From contig DATMML010000042.1 of assembly GCA_035570235.1 (NCBI GenBank), forward strand, positions 124,001 through 188,000: DNA of 64,000 nt, in the 5' to 3' direction. A program made the translations under genes and the position numbers. This DNA comes from Vicinamibacteria bacterium. GTDB lineage: Bacteria > Acidobacteriota > Vicinamibacteria > Fen-336. Shown piece after piece: positions 9,283 to 18,898 of this stretch (positions are counted from its first letter, which is position 1; every line of letters starts with the position of its first letter). The notes beneath the pieces are model-generated. The model saw nothing but the letters and a program-made list of their open reading frames with translations. It was not told where the DNA came from and ran no database searches.

Positions 9283-10107
9283 ATGGGCGCACCCAGGTCC
9301 GATCGCTCCCCCGACGCGCTTCCCGGCCTCTGGGCTCTGGCCGTGGCCGTCGCGGGGACGGTCGCCATGTGGAAAGGGATGGTTTACGGGCGAGGTCTGG
9401 GCCTCGACCTCCGTCAAACGCTCCTCGTTGGCGAGCTGCTTCTCGTGGGCCCGGGGCTCTTGGCCTTGGCCTTAGCCCGCCTGCCCCTCGTCGCCTCTCT
9501 CCACCTGAACCCCGGGGGTCGCCGGACGACGCTTCTCGCCGTTGCCGGCGGGGGCGTTTTCTGGGGCACGAGCTACGGCCTGCTCGAGCTGCAGAACGCC
9601 TTCTGGCCTCCCGCCCCCGGCTACCTTGAAGGCTTCCGGCGACTGCTCGAGGCCCTCCGGCCCACGGGACCCCTCGATTGGGCCTTCTCCCTGGCCGCGA
9701 TTGCGGTAGCCCCCGCCGTGGCCGAGGAGGTGCTGAGCCGCGGCATCGTCCTCCCTTCCCTCCGCGGGCCCCTCGGGGATGGCGGCGCGGTGGCGGCCTC
9801 CGCGGTGGTCTTCGGCCTCATGCACCTCGATCCCTACCGCCTCCCCTTCACCGTCATGATGGGCCTCGCCTTGGGCACCCTGCGCGTGCGGACCGGCTCG
9901 CTCGTCCCCGGGATCCTCGCCCACGCCACCCTCAATGCCCTGACCTTCACCGCCGCCCCCTTTCTGGACGACGCGGCCCAGGCGGTCCCCGACCCGCGCC
10001 CGCTCCTGGGCGCGGCCGTGCTCCTCGTGGGGGGCGCCCTCTCCGTACTCTTGATTACCCGCTTTCCGTTGACTCCGACCCAGCCCCCGCCTAAACTCTC
10101 GCCATGA
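9283..10107 (+). CDS. CPBP-family intramembrane metalloprotease (CAAX protease-like)
   Basis: This is a polytopic membrane protein of 274 residues with the three CPBP/Abi motifs: EEVLSRG near residue 148, FGLMHLD near 180 and LAHATLN near 213. The family includes eukaryotic CAAX prenyl proteases and many bacterial intramembrane proteases of unknown substrate. The glutamates and histidines expected to bind metal are all present, so it is likely active. Its TGA overlaps the ATG of the downstream subtilisin-like protease (ATGA), so the two proteases are coupled. A candidate -10 box lies just upstream. Confidence 0.93.
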   Translation: MGAPRSDRSPDALPGLWALAVAVAGTVAMWKGMVYGRGLGLDLRQTLLVGELLLVGPGLLALALARLPLVASLHLNPGGRRTTLLAVAGGGVFWGTSYGLLELQNAFWPPAPGYLEGFRRLLEALRPTGPLDWAFSLAAIAVAPAVAEEVLSRGIVLPSLRGPLGDGGAVAASAVVFGLMHLDPYRLPFTVMMGLALGTLRVRTGSLVPGILAHATLNALTFTAAPFLDDAAQAVPDPRPLLGAAVLLVGGALSVLLITRFPLTPTQPPPKLSP

Positions 10108-11543
10108 AGAGATCGGCTCGCGTGATTCTCCTCGTCTGCCTCGGGTGCTGGCCCGCCCTGTGGCCGCTACGGGCGGGCGAGCCCGGCCGGGTGATGGTGG
10201 CCACGGAGGCGGGGACCCGCAGCATCGCCCCCCACGCGGCCGCCCACCGCGCGGGGACCTTTGTCCCGGGCGAGCTCATCGTGCAGTTTCGCGAGGGCAC
10301 CGACGACGGGGTGGTAGAGCGGACGCTGCGCGACGCGGGGGGGGCGCGGGCCCGGCGGGCCTTCCGGGGGCAACGCTACCTGGTGAACGTGGATCCCAGC
10401 CTGAGCTTGTCCCGAGCCATGGAGACCCTGCGCGCGCGGGCGGAGGTCGACTACGTGGAGCGCAACGCGGTGATCCGCAAGGCCCAGGCGTCCACCTTCA
10501 CCCCCAACGATCCGCGCTTCCCCATCCAATGGAACTTCAAGATGATCGGGGCCGAGCGCATGTGGGCCATCCAGAAGGGGAGCCCGTCGGTCGCGGTCGC
10601 GGTCGTGGACACCGGGATCGCCTTCGAGGACTATAACGATCCCGTCACCGGCCAGGTCTTCCGGAAAGCCCCCGATTGGTCCTGCCGAGGGGCGGCGGGG
10701 TGCAACGACACCGTCTTCCTGCAAGGCCACGACTTCATCAACAACGACGACCACGCCAACGACGACGACCAGGACTCTCACGGCACCCACGTGGCCTCAA
10801 CGATCGCGGAGAGCACCAACAACGCCTTCAGCTTCACCGGCCTCGCCTTCGGCTGCGCCCTCATGCCCGTCAAGGTGCTGGACGAGACCGGCAGCGGCAC
10901 CGTTTTCTCGGTGGCGAACGGGATCGACTACGCGGCGAACTTCAGCCAAAACGGCACGAACCCGGTCAAGGTCATCAACATGAGCCTGGGCAGCCCCGAC
11001 TCCAGCACGACCATCCAGCGCTCGGTGGATGCGGCCTTCGCCAAGGGGATCGTGATCGTGGCCGCGGCCGGCAACGAGAGCAAGGGCTCCATCGACTATC
11101 CGGCCGCCCTCCCCAACGTTATTGCCGTGGGGGCGCTCGACGCCCGCAAACAGACGGCTTTCTACTCCAACTTTGGCCCCCAGCTCAGCGTGGTCGCCCC
11201 CGGCGGCGACTGCGACCGCAACGACTCCGGCAACGCCTTCGGCGCGGACTGCGTCTGGCAGCAAGGGATGAATCCGGACGAGGTGGCCCTCGGCCACTAC
11301 GACCAGTTCCTGAGCCTGGGCCTGGCGGGGACGAGCCAGGCCACCCCCCACGTATCGGCCCTGGCCGCCCTCCTCATCTCGCAAGGAATCACCGATCCCT
11401 CGGCCGTGCGGGCCGCCATCGAGCAGACGGCGGAGCGGCTGGGCGGCGCGAGCCCGGGCGGCCGCAACGACACTTACGGAAACGGTCTCATTCGGCCCGA
11501 CGCCGCCCTGGCGGGTCTCGGCTTCAACCAGGGCCCCAACTAG
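10104..11543 (+). CDS. Secreted subtilisin-like serine protease (S8 family)
   Basis: The 479-residue preproprotein has a Sec signal peptide and then an I9-like inhibitor propeptide at about residues 50-130, beginning FVPGELIVQFREG. The peptidase S8 domain follows with the full catalytic triad: Asp in AVVDTG near 168, His in SHGTHVA near 225 and Ser in GTSQATPHVS near 410. The Asp-rich stretch before the catalytic His may bind calcium. It is coupled to the upstream CPBP protease by an ATGA overlap and lies 18 bases before a beta-barrel protein gene. Confidence 0.96.
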   Translation: MKRSARVILLVCLGCWPALWPLRAGEPGRVMVATEAGTRSIAPHAAAHRAGTFVPGELIVQFREGTDDGVVERTLRDAGGARARRAFRGQRYLVNVDPSLSLSRAMETLRARAEVDYVERNAVIRKAQASTFTPNDPRFPIQWNFKMIGAERMWAIQKGSPSVAVAVVDTGIAFEDYNDPVTGQVFRKAPDWSCRGAAGCNDTVFLQGHDFINNDDHANDDDQDSHGTHVASTIAESTNNAFSFTGLAFGCALMPVKVLDETGSGTVFSVANGIDYAANFSQNGTNPVKVINMSLGSPDSSTTIQRSVDAAFAKGIVIVAAAGNESKGSIDYPAALPNVIAVGALDARKQTAFYSNFGPQLSVVAPGGDCDRNDSGNAFGADCVWQQGMNPDEVALGHYDQFLSLGLAGTSQATPHVSALAALLISQGITDPSAVRAAIEQTAERLGGASPGGRNDTYGNGLIRPDAALAGLGFNQGPN

Positions 11544-11561
11544 GGCGGGAGCGGAAGACCA

Positions 11562-12209
11562 ATGACACTCGAGCGAGCGATCGTGGCCGTGGCGTCCTTC
11601 GGCCTCCTCTCCGCCATTGCGGCGCCGGCCCGCGCCCAGGGGCTCGCGTTGGACGGGCAGGTCGGCTACTACAGCCTGAGCAGCGCCAGCAAGTCGGCGA
11701 ACGCGGTCTTCGGCTCCGCGGGGGGAGCCACCTACGGGGGCAGCCTCAGTTACGCCTTCGATAGCGGCTTCTACCTGGAAGGGGGAGCCCGCTACTTCAG
11801 CAAGACCGGGCAGCGGGTCTTCCTGGCCAGCCCGAGCGGACCCGTCTTCCCCCTCGGCTTCCCCTTGAAGATGCGGCTGGTGCCCATCTTCTTCAACGTC
11901 GGCTTCCGCTTCGGGGGGCGGGGCCCCATTGTTCCCTACGTGGCGGTGGGGGGCAGCGTCACCTCCTTCCACGAGGAGAGCACGGTCGCGGGAATCACCG
12001 ACTCGCAGGACTCGACCAAGGGGGGCGGCCAGGTGCTGGCCGGTCTCGAGTTCGGCAAGGGCCACCTTCGCTTGGCGGGGGAAGCCGGCTACGCCTTCGT
12101 GCCCAACACGGTGGGCATCGCGGGGGTATCCAAGGTCTACGGCGAGAAGGACCTCGGCGGCTTCTCCGTGGTGGGCAAGCTCATCTTGGGCTTCTCCAGC
12201 CGGAGGTGA
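11562..12209 (+). CDS. Outer-membrane beta-barrel protein
   Basis: The 215-residue product has a signal peptide ending near APARAQG and then alternating hydrophobic/polar strands with many Gly and aromatic residues, such as GYYSLSS and GGARYFSKTG. It ends with an aromatic-containing strand typical of OmpW/OmpA-like 8-stranded barrels. Function is unknown. It is the last gene of the CPBP-subtilisin run and may be a passenger, a protease substrate or a porin. A G- and A-rich ribosome site (GGGAGCGGAAG) precedes the ATG. Confidence 0.85.
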   Translation: MTLERAIVAVASFGLLSAIAAPARAQGLALDGQVGYYSLSSASKSANAVFGSAGGATYGGSLSYAFDSGFYLEGGARYFSKTGQRVFLASPSGPVFPLGFPLKMRLVPIFFNVGFRFGGRGPIVPYVAVGGSVTSFHEESTVAGITDSQDSTKGGGQVLAGLEFGKGHLRLAGEAGYAFVPNTVGIAGVSKVYGEKDLGGFSVVGKLILGFSSRR

Positions 12210-12213
12210 CCGC

Positions 12214-13128
12214 CTAGTCCTCGCCGCCTTTCTCGCGCAGGCCCATCTCCTCGAGGGTGGCCGCGTCCTCGCGCCAGCCCTCCTGGACCTTCACGAACAG
12301 CCCCAGGAAGACCCGGGTTCCCAGGAACGCTTCGATCTGGAGGCGGGCCTCCGTCCCCACCGCTTTCAGCATGGCCCCCCCCCGCCCGATGAGGATCCCC
12401 TTCTGGCCCTCCCGCTCCACCAGGATTTGGGCCTGGATGCGGACGAGCCCCTCCTCCTCCTGGAAGGACTCCAGGAGCACCCCCGTGGAGTAGGGGATCT
12501 CCTCGCGCGTGTGGTGGAGGATCCGCTCCCGGATCATCTCCGCCACGAAGAAGCGCTCGGGCTGGTCGGTGAGGAAGTCCTCGGGGTAGAGCCGCTCTCC
12601 TTCGGGGAGGTGGTCGAGCAGCAGCCCGGTGAGGCGCTCCACGTTGTCCCCCGTGCGCGCGGAGATCGGCACCACCGCCGCGAAGTCCAGGAGGCCGCGG
12701 TAGGCCTCGATGACGGGCAGGATCCGCGCCTTGGCCACGGTGTCGATCTTGTTGATGCCGAGGAACACGGGGCGGCCGGCCTTCTTCAGCAGATCCCGGA
12801 CGTAGCGATCCCCGGGGCCATAGGGCTCCCCCACCTCCACCAACCAGAGGGCCACGTCCCCTTGACCCAGGCTCCGCACCGCCGTGCTCACCATGCGCCG
12901 GTTCATTTGGTGCATGGGCTTGTGGATGCCGGGGGTGTCGAAGAGAACGATCTGGCCGCCCGGCCGGTTGACCACGGCCAGGATACGGTTGCGCGTGGTC
13001 TGGGGCTTGTCGGAGACGATGGCGACCTTCTGACCGACCAGGAGGTTCACGAGGGTGGACTTGCCCACGTTGGGGCGCCCCAGCACGGTCACGAAGCCCG
13101 AGCGGAAGGAGGGACCCGCCTCGCTCAC
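12214..13128 (-). CDS. era: GTPase Era
   Basis: Era is an essential GTPase that binds 16S rRNA and helps 30S subunit maturation. The 304-residue protein shows G1 GRPNVGKS near residue 18, the G3 motif DTPG, the G4 motif NKID and a C-terminal KH domain with an IGRGG loop. The GTG start at 13128 overlaps the stop of the upstream CorC gene (GTGA). The frame stays open far upstream, but that extension is antisense-like low-complexity sequence and the Era family begins exactly at this GTG. It is the last gene of phoH-ybeY-corC-era. Confidence 0.97.
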   Translation of the reverse strand: MSEAGPSFRSGFVTVLGRPNVGKSTLVNLLVGQKVAIVSDKPQTTRNRILAVVNRPGGQIVLFDTPGIHKPMHQMNRRMVSTAVRSLGQGDVALWLVEVGEPYGPGDRYVRDLLKKAGRPVFLGINKIDTVAKARILPVIEAYRGLLDFAAVVPISARTGDNVERLTGLLLDHLPEGERLYPEDFLTDQPERFFVAEMIRERILHHTREEIPYSTGVLLESFQEEEGLVRIQAQILVEREGQKGILIGRGGAMLKAVGTEARLQIEAFLGTRVFLGLFVKVQEGWREDAATLEEMGLREKGGED

Positions 13129-14339
13129 GCGGGGACCGGCGCCGGCATGCGCCGGAAGCGGACGCGGTTGACGCGCTTCTTCTCCGCGTCCACGACTTCC
13201 AGCACGAAGCCTCGAAACTCCGCCTGTTCCCCCGCGCGGGGGATGCGCCCGAAGACGTTGGCCACGAGGCCGCCCACGGTGCCGATGTCCTCTTCCTCGG
13301 CCAGCGGCGTCTCCAGCGCCTGCTCCAGCCGGCTCAGGCTCACCCGTCCCGCTACCAGCACCGAGCCGTCCGGCTCCACCGTGATGGGGTCGGTCTCCAC
13401 GTCGAACCGATCCTTGATCTCCCCCACCAGCTCCTCGACGATGTCCTCCACCGAGACCAGCCCGGCCGTGCCTCCGTACTCGTCGATGACCACCGCGAAG
13501 GTCGTGCGCTGGGCCTGCATCTCCTTGAGCAACTCCGCGATCCGCTTGGTCTCGGGAACGAGGAACACGGGGCGGGCCAGCGAGCGCAGGGACTCCCCGG
13601 GGTCCCCCTCGTGGTCCATGAGGTCGCGGACCTCGGCCACCCCCACGATGTCGTCCAGGTTCTCGCCGTAGACGAGGATGCGGCTGTACTTGGTCTCCCG
13701 CATGACCCGCCGGAGGTCGGCCACCGTCCCCCCCGCCGCCACCGCCACCATGTCCGGCCGGGGGGTCATCACGTCCCGCACCTGGGTTTCCGAGAAGCGG
13801 GCCAGGGAGTCGGCGAGCCGGCCTTCGTCCGGGTCGAGCACGGGCGGGGGTGGGACCTCGGGCACCCCCGTTCCCCCCGCCGCCTCGCCCTCGGAGTCGG
13901 GGAGGGCCCGCTTGCGCAGCGCGGCCACTAGCGGAGAGAGGGCCTGGGCGTACAGATGGAAGGCGGGCAAGAGGAGGAGCAGGGAGCGCTCGGGGTTGCG
14001 GCGGACGAGGGCGTAGGGGACGCTCAGGCGGAAGACGAGCAAGTAGGCCACCATGGCGGCGAAGGCCACCAGCATCGCCCAATGCGCGAGGTGCTCGAGG
14101 AAGAGGGAGGTGATGACCACCGTCATCCCCACATGCGCGGTGTAGGTGCCCATGTGGATGGGCATGAGCAGGGTGGGCGGGTCGTCCAAATACCGGTTGG
14201 CCAGCTCGGCCCGTGTGTTGTGAAGGGCCACGTGGGCCAAGCGGCGCCGCTTGAGCAGGTAGAAAGCGGCCTCCACCGAGGCCAGGGCGAGGGAGGCCAG
14301 GGATAGGAGGACGAGCAGGAAGACGTCGAGCCAGATCAC
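13125..14339 (-). CDS. CNNM/CorC-family CBS-domain membrane protein
   Basis: The protein has 404 residues. An N-terminal DUF21/CNNM membrane part of about 150 residues is followed by two CBS domains that usually bind adenine nucleotides (around residues 190-310) and a C-terminal CorC/HlyC domain of about 80 residues. Such proteins are linked to magnesium or cobalt efflux and are often labelled hemolysins. Its position between ybeY and era is widely conserved. GTG start, overlapping the ybeY stop (GTGA). Confidence 0.93.
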   Translation of the reverse strand: MIWLDVFLLVLLSLASLALASVEAAFYLLKRRRLAHVALHNTRAELANRYLDDPPTLLMPIHMGTYTAHVGMTVVITSLFLEHLAHWAMLVAFAAMVAYLLVFRLSVPYALVRRNPERSLLLLLPAFHLYAQALSPLVAALRKRALPDSEGEAAGGTGVPEVPPPPVLDPDEGRLADSLARFSETQVRDVMTPRPDMVAVAAGGTVADLRRVMRETKYSRILVYGENLDDIVGVAEVRDLMDHEGDPGESLRSLARPVFLVPETKRIAELLKEMQAQRTTFAVVIDEYGGTAGLVSVEDIVEELVGEIKDRFDVETDPITVEPDGSVLVAGRVSLSRLEQALETPLAEEEDIGTVGGLVANVFGRIPRAGEQAEFRGFVLEVVDAEKKRVNRVRFRRMPAPVPA

Positions 14340-14773
14340 GCCGAGCCCACCAGCCGCCGCCGCAAGCGCTCCTCCAGCCGGTCCATGGTTCCGTCGTCGG
14401 TCTCGTGGTCGTAGCCGAGCAGATGCAGGAAGCCGTGGAGGGCGAGGATGTCGAGCTCCTGGGCCAGACGGCGCCCCTCCCCGCGCGCGTTCCGCTCCGC
14501 CGTCTTCACGCTGATCACGATGTCACCCAGGCCCTCGCGTCCCCCCGACCCCGTGAAGGAGAGCACGTCCGTGGGCCGGTCGCGACGGCGGTATTCTCGG
14601 TTCAGCCGCCGCAGGGTGCCGTCCCCGGCCAGGACCAGGGTCACCTCCCCGGAGACGCGCAGGACGGCCGCGGCCCCCACCAGGACGCGCCGCAAGCGCC
14701 CCGCGTCCACCCGGCGCCGCCGCTGCCGGTCAATGAGAACGACACCCAGGGACGACCTCCCCCCGCGGGCCAT
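14336..14773 (-). CDS. ybeY: Endoribonuclease YbeY, rRNA maturation factor
   Basis: YbeY is a zinc-dependent RNase needed for 16S rRNA 3' processing and ribosome quality control. The diagnostic metal motif HGFLHLLGYDH lies near residue 113, with RPTDVLSF in the middle of the protein. Length is 145 residues, which is normal. It starts 8 bases after the phoH stop and overlaps the next gene by 4 bases, so it is part of the phoH-ybeY-corC-era operon. Confidence 0.97.
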   Translation of the reverse strand: MARGGRSSLGVVLIDRQRRRRVDAGRLRRVLVGAAAVLRVSGEVTLVLAGDGTLRRLNREYRRRDRPTDVLSFTGSGGREGLGDIVISVKTAERNARGEGRRLAQELDILALHGFLHLLGYDHETDDGTMDRLEERLRRRLVGSA

Positions 14774-14781
14774 GCCCTTCC

Positions 14782-15738
14782 CTACTTGGAGGGGGCCTGG
14801 GCCGCCCCGTAAGCCTCGTAGGCCCTGATGATCGCCTGCACCAGCTTGTGGCGCACCACGTCCTTCTCGTCGAAGTACGAGAATGCGATCCCCTTCACGC
14901 CCGAGAGCACGGAGATGGCCTCGATGAGCCCGGACACCTTCCCGGGGGGAAGGTCGATTTGGGTGATGTCCCCGGTGACCACCACCTTGGATCCGTAGCC
15001 GATGCGGGTGAGCACCATCTTCATCTGCTCGCTGGTGGTGTTCTGGGCCTCGTCGATGATGACGAAGGCGTCGTTCAGCGTGCGCCCGCGCATGAAGGCG
15101 ATGGGGGCGACCTCGATGGCGTTGCGTTCGAGGAGACGCGACACCCGCTCGTAGTCCAAGAGGTCGTAGAGGGCGTCGTAGAGCGGCCTCAGGTAGGGAT
15201 CCACCTTCTCTTGGAGGTCGCCGGGGAGGAAGCCCAGCTTCTCCCCCGCCTCCACCGCGGGCCGGGCCAGGACGATGCGGTCCACCGACTTGTTGAGCAG
15301 GTTGGCGACGCCCTGGGCCACGGCCAGGTAGGTCTTGCCCGTGCCCGCGGGTCCGATGCCGAAGACCATGTCGTGCTGATCGATCTGCTCGAGGTAGACC
15401 CGCTGGTTCAGGCTTCGCGGCACCACCACCTTCTTGCCGCCCCGCACCGCCGCTTTCATCAGGTAGTCGCGCAGGCGGGTGGCCCCGTCCCGGGTGAGGA
15501 GCTCGGCGGCGAGGCGCACGTCCCCCGTGGAGACGGCGTAGCCGTCCTTCATGAGCGCGGCCAGCTGCAGGAAGACTTGGCCCACGATCTCCGCCCCCCC
15601 CTCGTCTCCCTCCACCAGGAGCTCGCTGCCCTGGCTCTTGATCCTCACCTTGAGGGTGTCCTCCAGGAAGCGCAGGTTCTCGTCGTGGGTACCGAAGAGT
15701 GCCTCCACGCCCCGCTCGGGGACGGCAATCGTCTTCAT
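14782..15738 (-). CDS. ybeZ: PhoH-family ATPase (YbeZ)
   Basis: This P-loop ATPase is the usual partner of YbeY. The Walker A motif GPAGTGKT is near residue 140 and Walker B is VIIDEAQN; an N-terminal KH-like region precedes them. I chose the ATG at 15738 (318 residues), where [10 protein letters not shown] begins family-like sequence. The frame is open to 15822, but those 28 residues are Pro-rich and overlap the promoter region. A TAGACT -10-like box at 15813-15818 on the minus strand would give a leader of about 70 bases. Confidence 0.95.
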   Translation of the reverse strand: MKTIAVPERGVEALFGTHDENLRFLEDTLKVRIKSQGSELLVEGDEGGAEIVGQVFLQLAALMKDGYAVSTGDVRLAAELLTRDGATRLRDYLMKAAVRGGKKVVVPRSLNQRVYLEQIDQHDMVFGIGPAGTGKTYLAVAQGVANLLNKSVDRIVLARPAVEAGEKLGFLPGDLQEKVDPYLRPLYDALYDLLDYERVSRLLERNAIEVAPIAFMRGRTLNDAFVIIDEAQNTTSEQMKMVLTRIGYGSKVVVTGDITQIDLPPGKVSGLIEAISVLSGVKGIAFSYFDEKDVVRHKLVQAIIRAYEAYGAAQAPSK

Positions 15739-15812
15739 GGCCGGCTCAGCAACAGGGCTGGGAATGCTGCGCAGGGGCGGGACGTTTGGGAGCGTCGGTC
15801 GGCATGGCGGAG

Positions 15813-15818
15813 AGTCTA
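15813..15818 (-). promoter_or_regulatory. Candidate -10 box for phoH-ybeY-corC-era
   Basis: TAGACT on the minus strand lies in the 105-base gap upstream of phoH. It matches the TAGA(A/C)T boxes before sdhC, mdh, icd and the gamma-carbonic-anhydrase gene. No clear -35 hexamer is seen. Confidence 0.35.
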
Positions 15819-15843
15819 TCACAAGGCGGGAGGCGCTCCCCGG

Positions 15844-17652
15844 TCACGATGGCCTCTTCACGAGCAGGATGCCCAGCTCCTTCAGCTGCTCGTCGGACAC
15901 CGTGGAGGGGGAACCGCTCATGAGGTCGGCCGCGCTGGCCGTCTTGGGGAAGGCGATCACGTCGCGGATGGAGGACTCCCCGCACAAGATCATCACCATG
16001 CGGTCGAGGCCGAGCGCGATGCCCCCGTGGGGGGGGGTGCCGTACTGGAGCGCCTCCAAGAAGAATCCGAAGCGCTCGCGGGCCTCCTCGTCGGAGAGGG
16101 AGAGGCTCTTGAAGACCTTGGCCTGGAGCGCGGAATCATGGATGCGGAGGCTGCCCCCCCCGACCTCGGTCCCGTTCAGCACGAGGTCGTAGGCCTGGGC
16201 CTGCACCGCCCCCGGGTCGCTATCGAGGAGGGGCACGTCCTCCTCCCGGGGAGCGGTGAAGGGATGGTGCGCACTCACGTAGCGTCGCGCCGAAGCGTCC
16301 CAGGTGAAGAGGGGGAAGTGGGTCACCCAGAGGAAGCGATGGGCCTTCTCGTCCACGAGCTTCAGTTCGCGGCCCATCTCCAGGCGCAGGATACCGAGAG
16401 CCATGGCCAGGGGGCCGGGAGCGTCCACGCCCACGAGCACGGTGTCGTCTCTGCCCGCGCCCGCCCTCTCCAGCAGCCGGCGGGCCACGGCCTCGCTCGC
16501 CCCCTTCTTGCCCAGGTTCGCCACCGCCTCCTCCGTGGCCTTGAGGGTAAAGAGGTTTCGGCGGGCGGCGTGGGCGTCGCCCACGATCCGCCCCAGCCAC
16601 ACCTCCTCGTTGATCTTGCGAAGCCGGGTGCCGGAGACGCCGCCCGCGGCCGGGAGCACGAGCGCGCGGGCGCGCGCGCCGTCCTCGAGGAGACGGGGAA
16701 AGGTGTCGAGCCCGAGGGTCCGCATCTCCTCGGTCACGTCGTGGATGGGCATGTCGAAGCGGAGGTCGGGCTTGTCGGAGCCGTAGCGCTCCATGGCCTC
16801 CGCGTAGGGCAGGCGGGGGAACGGGCGGGGCACCTCCACCCCGATCAGGCGGAAGACGCGCTGGAAGAGCGGCTCGATGAGCTCGAAGACCGTCTCCATG
16901 CGCGGGAACGACATCTCGATGTCCACCTGCGTGAACTCGGGCTGGCGGTCGGCCCGGAGGTCCTCGTCCCGAAAGCAGCGCACGATCTGAAAGTAGCGAT
17001 CCACCCCGGAGACCATCAGGATCTGCTTGAAGATCTGGGGAGACTGGGGGAGGGCGTAGAAATGGCCGTGGTGGACGCGGGAGGGGACGAGGTAGTCCCG
17101 TGCCCCCTCCGGCGTGGACTTGGTCAGGAAGGGGGTCTCGATCTCGTAGAAGCCCTCCTCGTCGAGGTGGCGCCGGATCTCCATGGCCGCGCGGTGGCGC
17201 AGGCGGAGGTTCGCCTGCAGGCGGGGGCGCCGGAGGTCCAAGTATCGGTACTTGAGCCGGGTGTCCTCGTGGGTCGGGATCTCGTCCTCGATGGGGAAGG
17301 GGGGAGTGCGGGCCTCGGAGAGGACGCGGAGCTCGCGGGCCAGCACCTCCACTCCCCCGGTCGGGATCTTGGGGTTCACGGTCTCCTGGGTTCGGGCCGC
17401 CACCTCCCCCCGCACCGCTAGCACGTACTCGCCGCGCACCCGGTCCGCGGCCGCGTGGGCCTCCTTCGACACCTCGGGGCGGGCCACCACCTGGCAGATG
17501 CCCTCCCGGTCCCGGAGGTCGATGAAGACGACACCCCCCAGGTCCCGGCGGGTGGCCGCCCAGCCCAGCAGGGTCACCGTCTGCCCCACCTGGGCCCCGC
17601 GGAGCGACCCGCAGTAGTGGCTGCGGGCTAGGTCGCCCAGGGTCTCAGCCAT
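15844..17652 (-). CDS. aspS: Aspartyl-tRNA synthetase
   Basis: This class II synthetase charges tRNA-Asp. The 602-residue bacterial-type enzyme has an N-terminal OB-fold anticodon-binding domain (VTLLGWAATRRDLGG), class II motif 2 (FRDEDLRADRQPEFTQ) and motif 3 (GLDRMVMIL), with the bacterial GAD insertion between them. Whether it is discriminating or also charges tRNA-Asn cannot be told by eye. Its ATG overlaps the end of hisS by 8 bases, so it is the third gene of the gammaCA-hisS-aspS operon. Confidence 0.98.
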   Translation of the reverse strand: MAETLGDLARSHYCGSLRGAQVGQTVTLLGWAATRRDLGGVVFIDLRDREGICQVVARPEVSKEAHAAADRVRGEYVLAVRGEVAARTQETVNPKIPTGGVEVLARELRVLSEARTPPFPIEDEIPTHEDTRLKYRYLDLRRPRLQANLRLRHRAAMEIRRHLDEEGFYEIETPFLTKSTPEGARDYLVPSRVHHGHFYALPQSPQIFKQILMVSGVDRYFQIVRCFRDEDLRADRQPEFTQVDIEMSFPRMETVFELIEPLFQRVFRLIGVEVPRPFPRLPYAEAMERYGSDKPDLRFDMPIHDVTEEMRTLGLDTFPRLLEDGARARALVLPAAGGVSGTRLRKINEEVWLGRIVGDAHAARRNLFTLKATEEAVANLGKKGASEAVARRLLERAGAGRDDTVLVGVDAPGPLAMALGILRLEMGRELKLVDEKAHRFLWVTHFPLFTWDASARRYVSAHHPFTAPREEDVPLLDSDPGAVQAQAYDLVLNGTEVGGGSLRIHDSALQAKVFKSLSLSDEEARERFGFFLEALQYGTPPHGGIALGLDRMVMILCGESSIRDVIAFPKTASAADLMSGSPSTVSDEQLKELGILLVKRPS

Positions 17653-18898
17653 GGATCCTCTCCGTCAGATGCTCGGCCACCCGGGACTCGGTCACATCCT
17701 CCTGGGCGGACCCCTTCATGTCCCGCACCGACCACACGCCCTTCCGCCGCTCGTCCTCGCCCCGGATGGCCACGTAGCGGGCCCCCAGCTTGTCGGCCAT
17801 CTTGAGGCGGGCCTTGAAGCTCCGGCCTTCGGGGTCCACCAGCACGCGCAGGCCGGCCCCGCGCAGGGTGCGCTGCAGCCGCAGGGTCTCGTCGAAGGCA
17901 GCGTCTTCAAGCGGTATCAGGAACACGTCGCAGCGGGTTTCTCCCTCCGGGACGGGCAGGATCAGCACCAGGCGCTCCATGCCCAGGGCAAAGCCGATGC
18001 CGGAGATGTCGGGGCCGCCCAGCGCCCCCACCAAACCATCGTAGCGCCCGCCCCCGAGCACGCTGTTTTGGGCCCCCAGGGCGCCGCTCGTGACTTCGAA
18101 GGTGGTGCGGGTGTAGTAGTCGAGGCCACGCACCAGGCGGTGGTTGAGCCGGTAGGGAATCCCGAGCAGCTCGAGCTCGCGGAGGACTTCCGCGAAGTGG
18201 TCCCGGCACTCCACGCACAGGTGATCCGCGATCCGGGGCAGCGCTTCGATCACCGGCTGGTCCTCCGGAACCTTGCAGTCCAGCACGCGCAGGGGGTTGG
18301 TCTCCGTCCGCCGCTGACAGTCGGGGCAGAGGCGGGAGACCTGGGGGCGGAGGGCCGCGCGCAGGGTCTCCACGTAGGCCGGCCGGCATTTGGCATCCCC
18401 CACCGAGTTCAGCACCAGCTCGTAGCTTTGGAGGCCGCAGGCCTCCAGGTAACCGAGCGCCATCTCCACCACTTCCGCGTCGATTGCGGGACGGGTCAGG
18501 CCCAGGGCCTCCACGTCCACCTGGTGGAACTGCCGGTAGCGGCCCTTTTGCGGCCGCTCCCGCCGGAACATGGGGCCGAGGGCGTAGACCTTGAGGGCGG
18601 GATCGGTGTTCATGAGGTTGTTCTCGATCACCGAGCGCACGATCCCGGCCGTGGCCTCCGGGCGGAGGGTGAGGGACGCCCCATGGTCGTCGAAGGTGTA
18701 CATTTCCTTGCCCACGATGTCGGTCTCGGTCCCGATGCCGCGGGCAAACAGCTCCGTCTCCTCGAAGATGGGGGTCCTGATCTCACGGTAGCCGTAGCGG
18801 CCGAAGAGGGTGCGTGCCGCGCCCTCGATCCGCTGCCAGACCGCAACCTCGTCGGGCAGGATGTCCCGCGTCCCCTTGATGGCCCGGATGACGGTCAA
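17645..18898 (-). CDS. hisS: Histidyl-tRNA synthetase
   Basis: This class II synthetase charges tRNA-His. The protein has 417 residues when begun at the TTG at 18898, whose bases overlap the stop of the upstream gene (TTGA). The first residues (IRAIKGTRDILPDE) are the typical HisS start. The histidine-specific motifs GLDYYTRTTFEV and GGGRYDGL lie near residues 260-285, and a C-terminal anticodon-binding domain follows. The frame stays open upstream to 19420, but only as antisense-like sequence under the preceding gene. Confidence 0.97.
   Translation of the reverse strand: MTVIRAIKGTRDILPDEVAVWQRIEGAARTLFGRYGYREIRTPIFEETELFARGIGTETDIVGKEMYTFDDHGASLTLRPEATAGIVRSVIENNLMNTDPALKVYALGPMFRRERPQKGRYRQFHQVDVEALGLTRPAIDAEVVEMALGYLEACGLQSYELVLNSVGDAKCRPAYVETLRAALRPQVSRLCPDCQRRTETNPLRVLDCKVPEDQPVIEALPRIADHLCVECRDHFAEVLRELELLGIPYRLNHRLVRGLDYYTRTTFEVTSGALGAQNSVLGGGRYDGLVGALGGPDISGIGFALGMERLVLILPVPEGETRCDVFLIPLEDAAFDETLRLQRTLRGAGLRVLVDPEGRSFKARLKMADKLGARYVAIRGEDERRKGVWSVRDMKGSAQEDVTESRVAEHLTERIHG

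Noticed and set aside
14848-17421. 857-codon plus-strand open frame over phoH and aspS
   Set aside because: It spans two well-supported minus-strand genes and has His/Glu/Gly-rich sequence without any domain.
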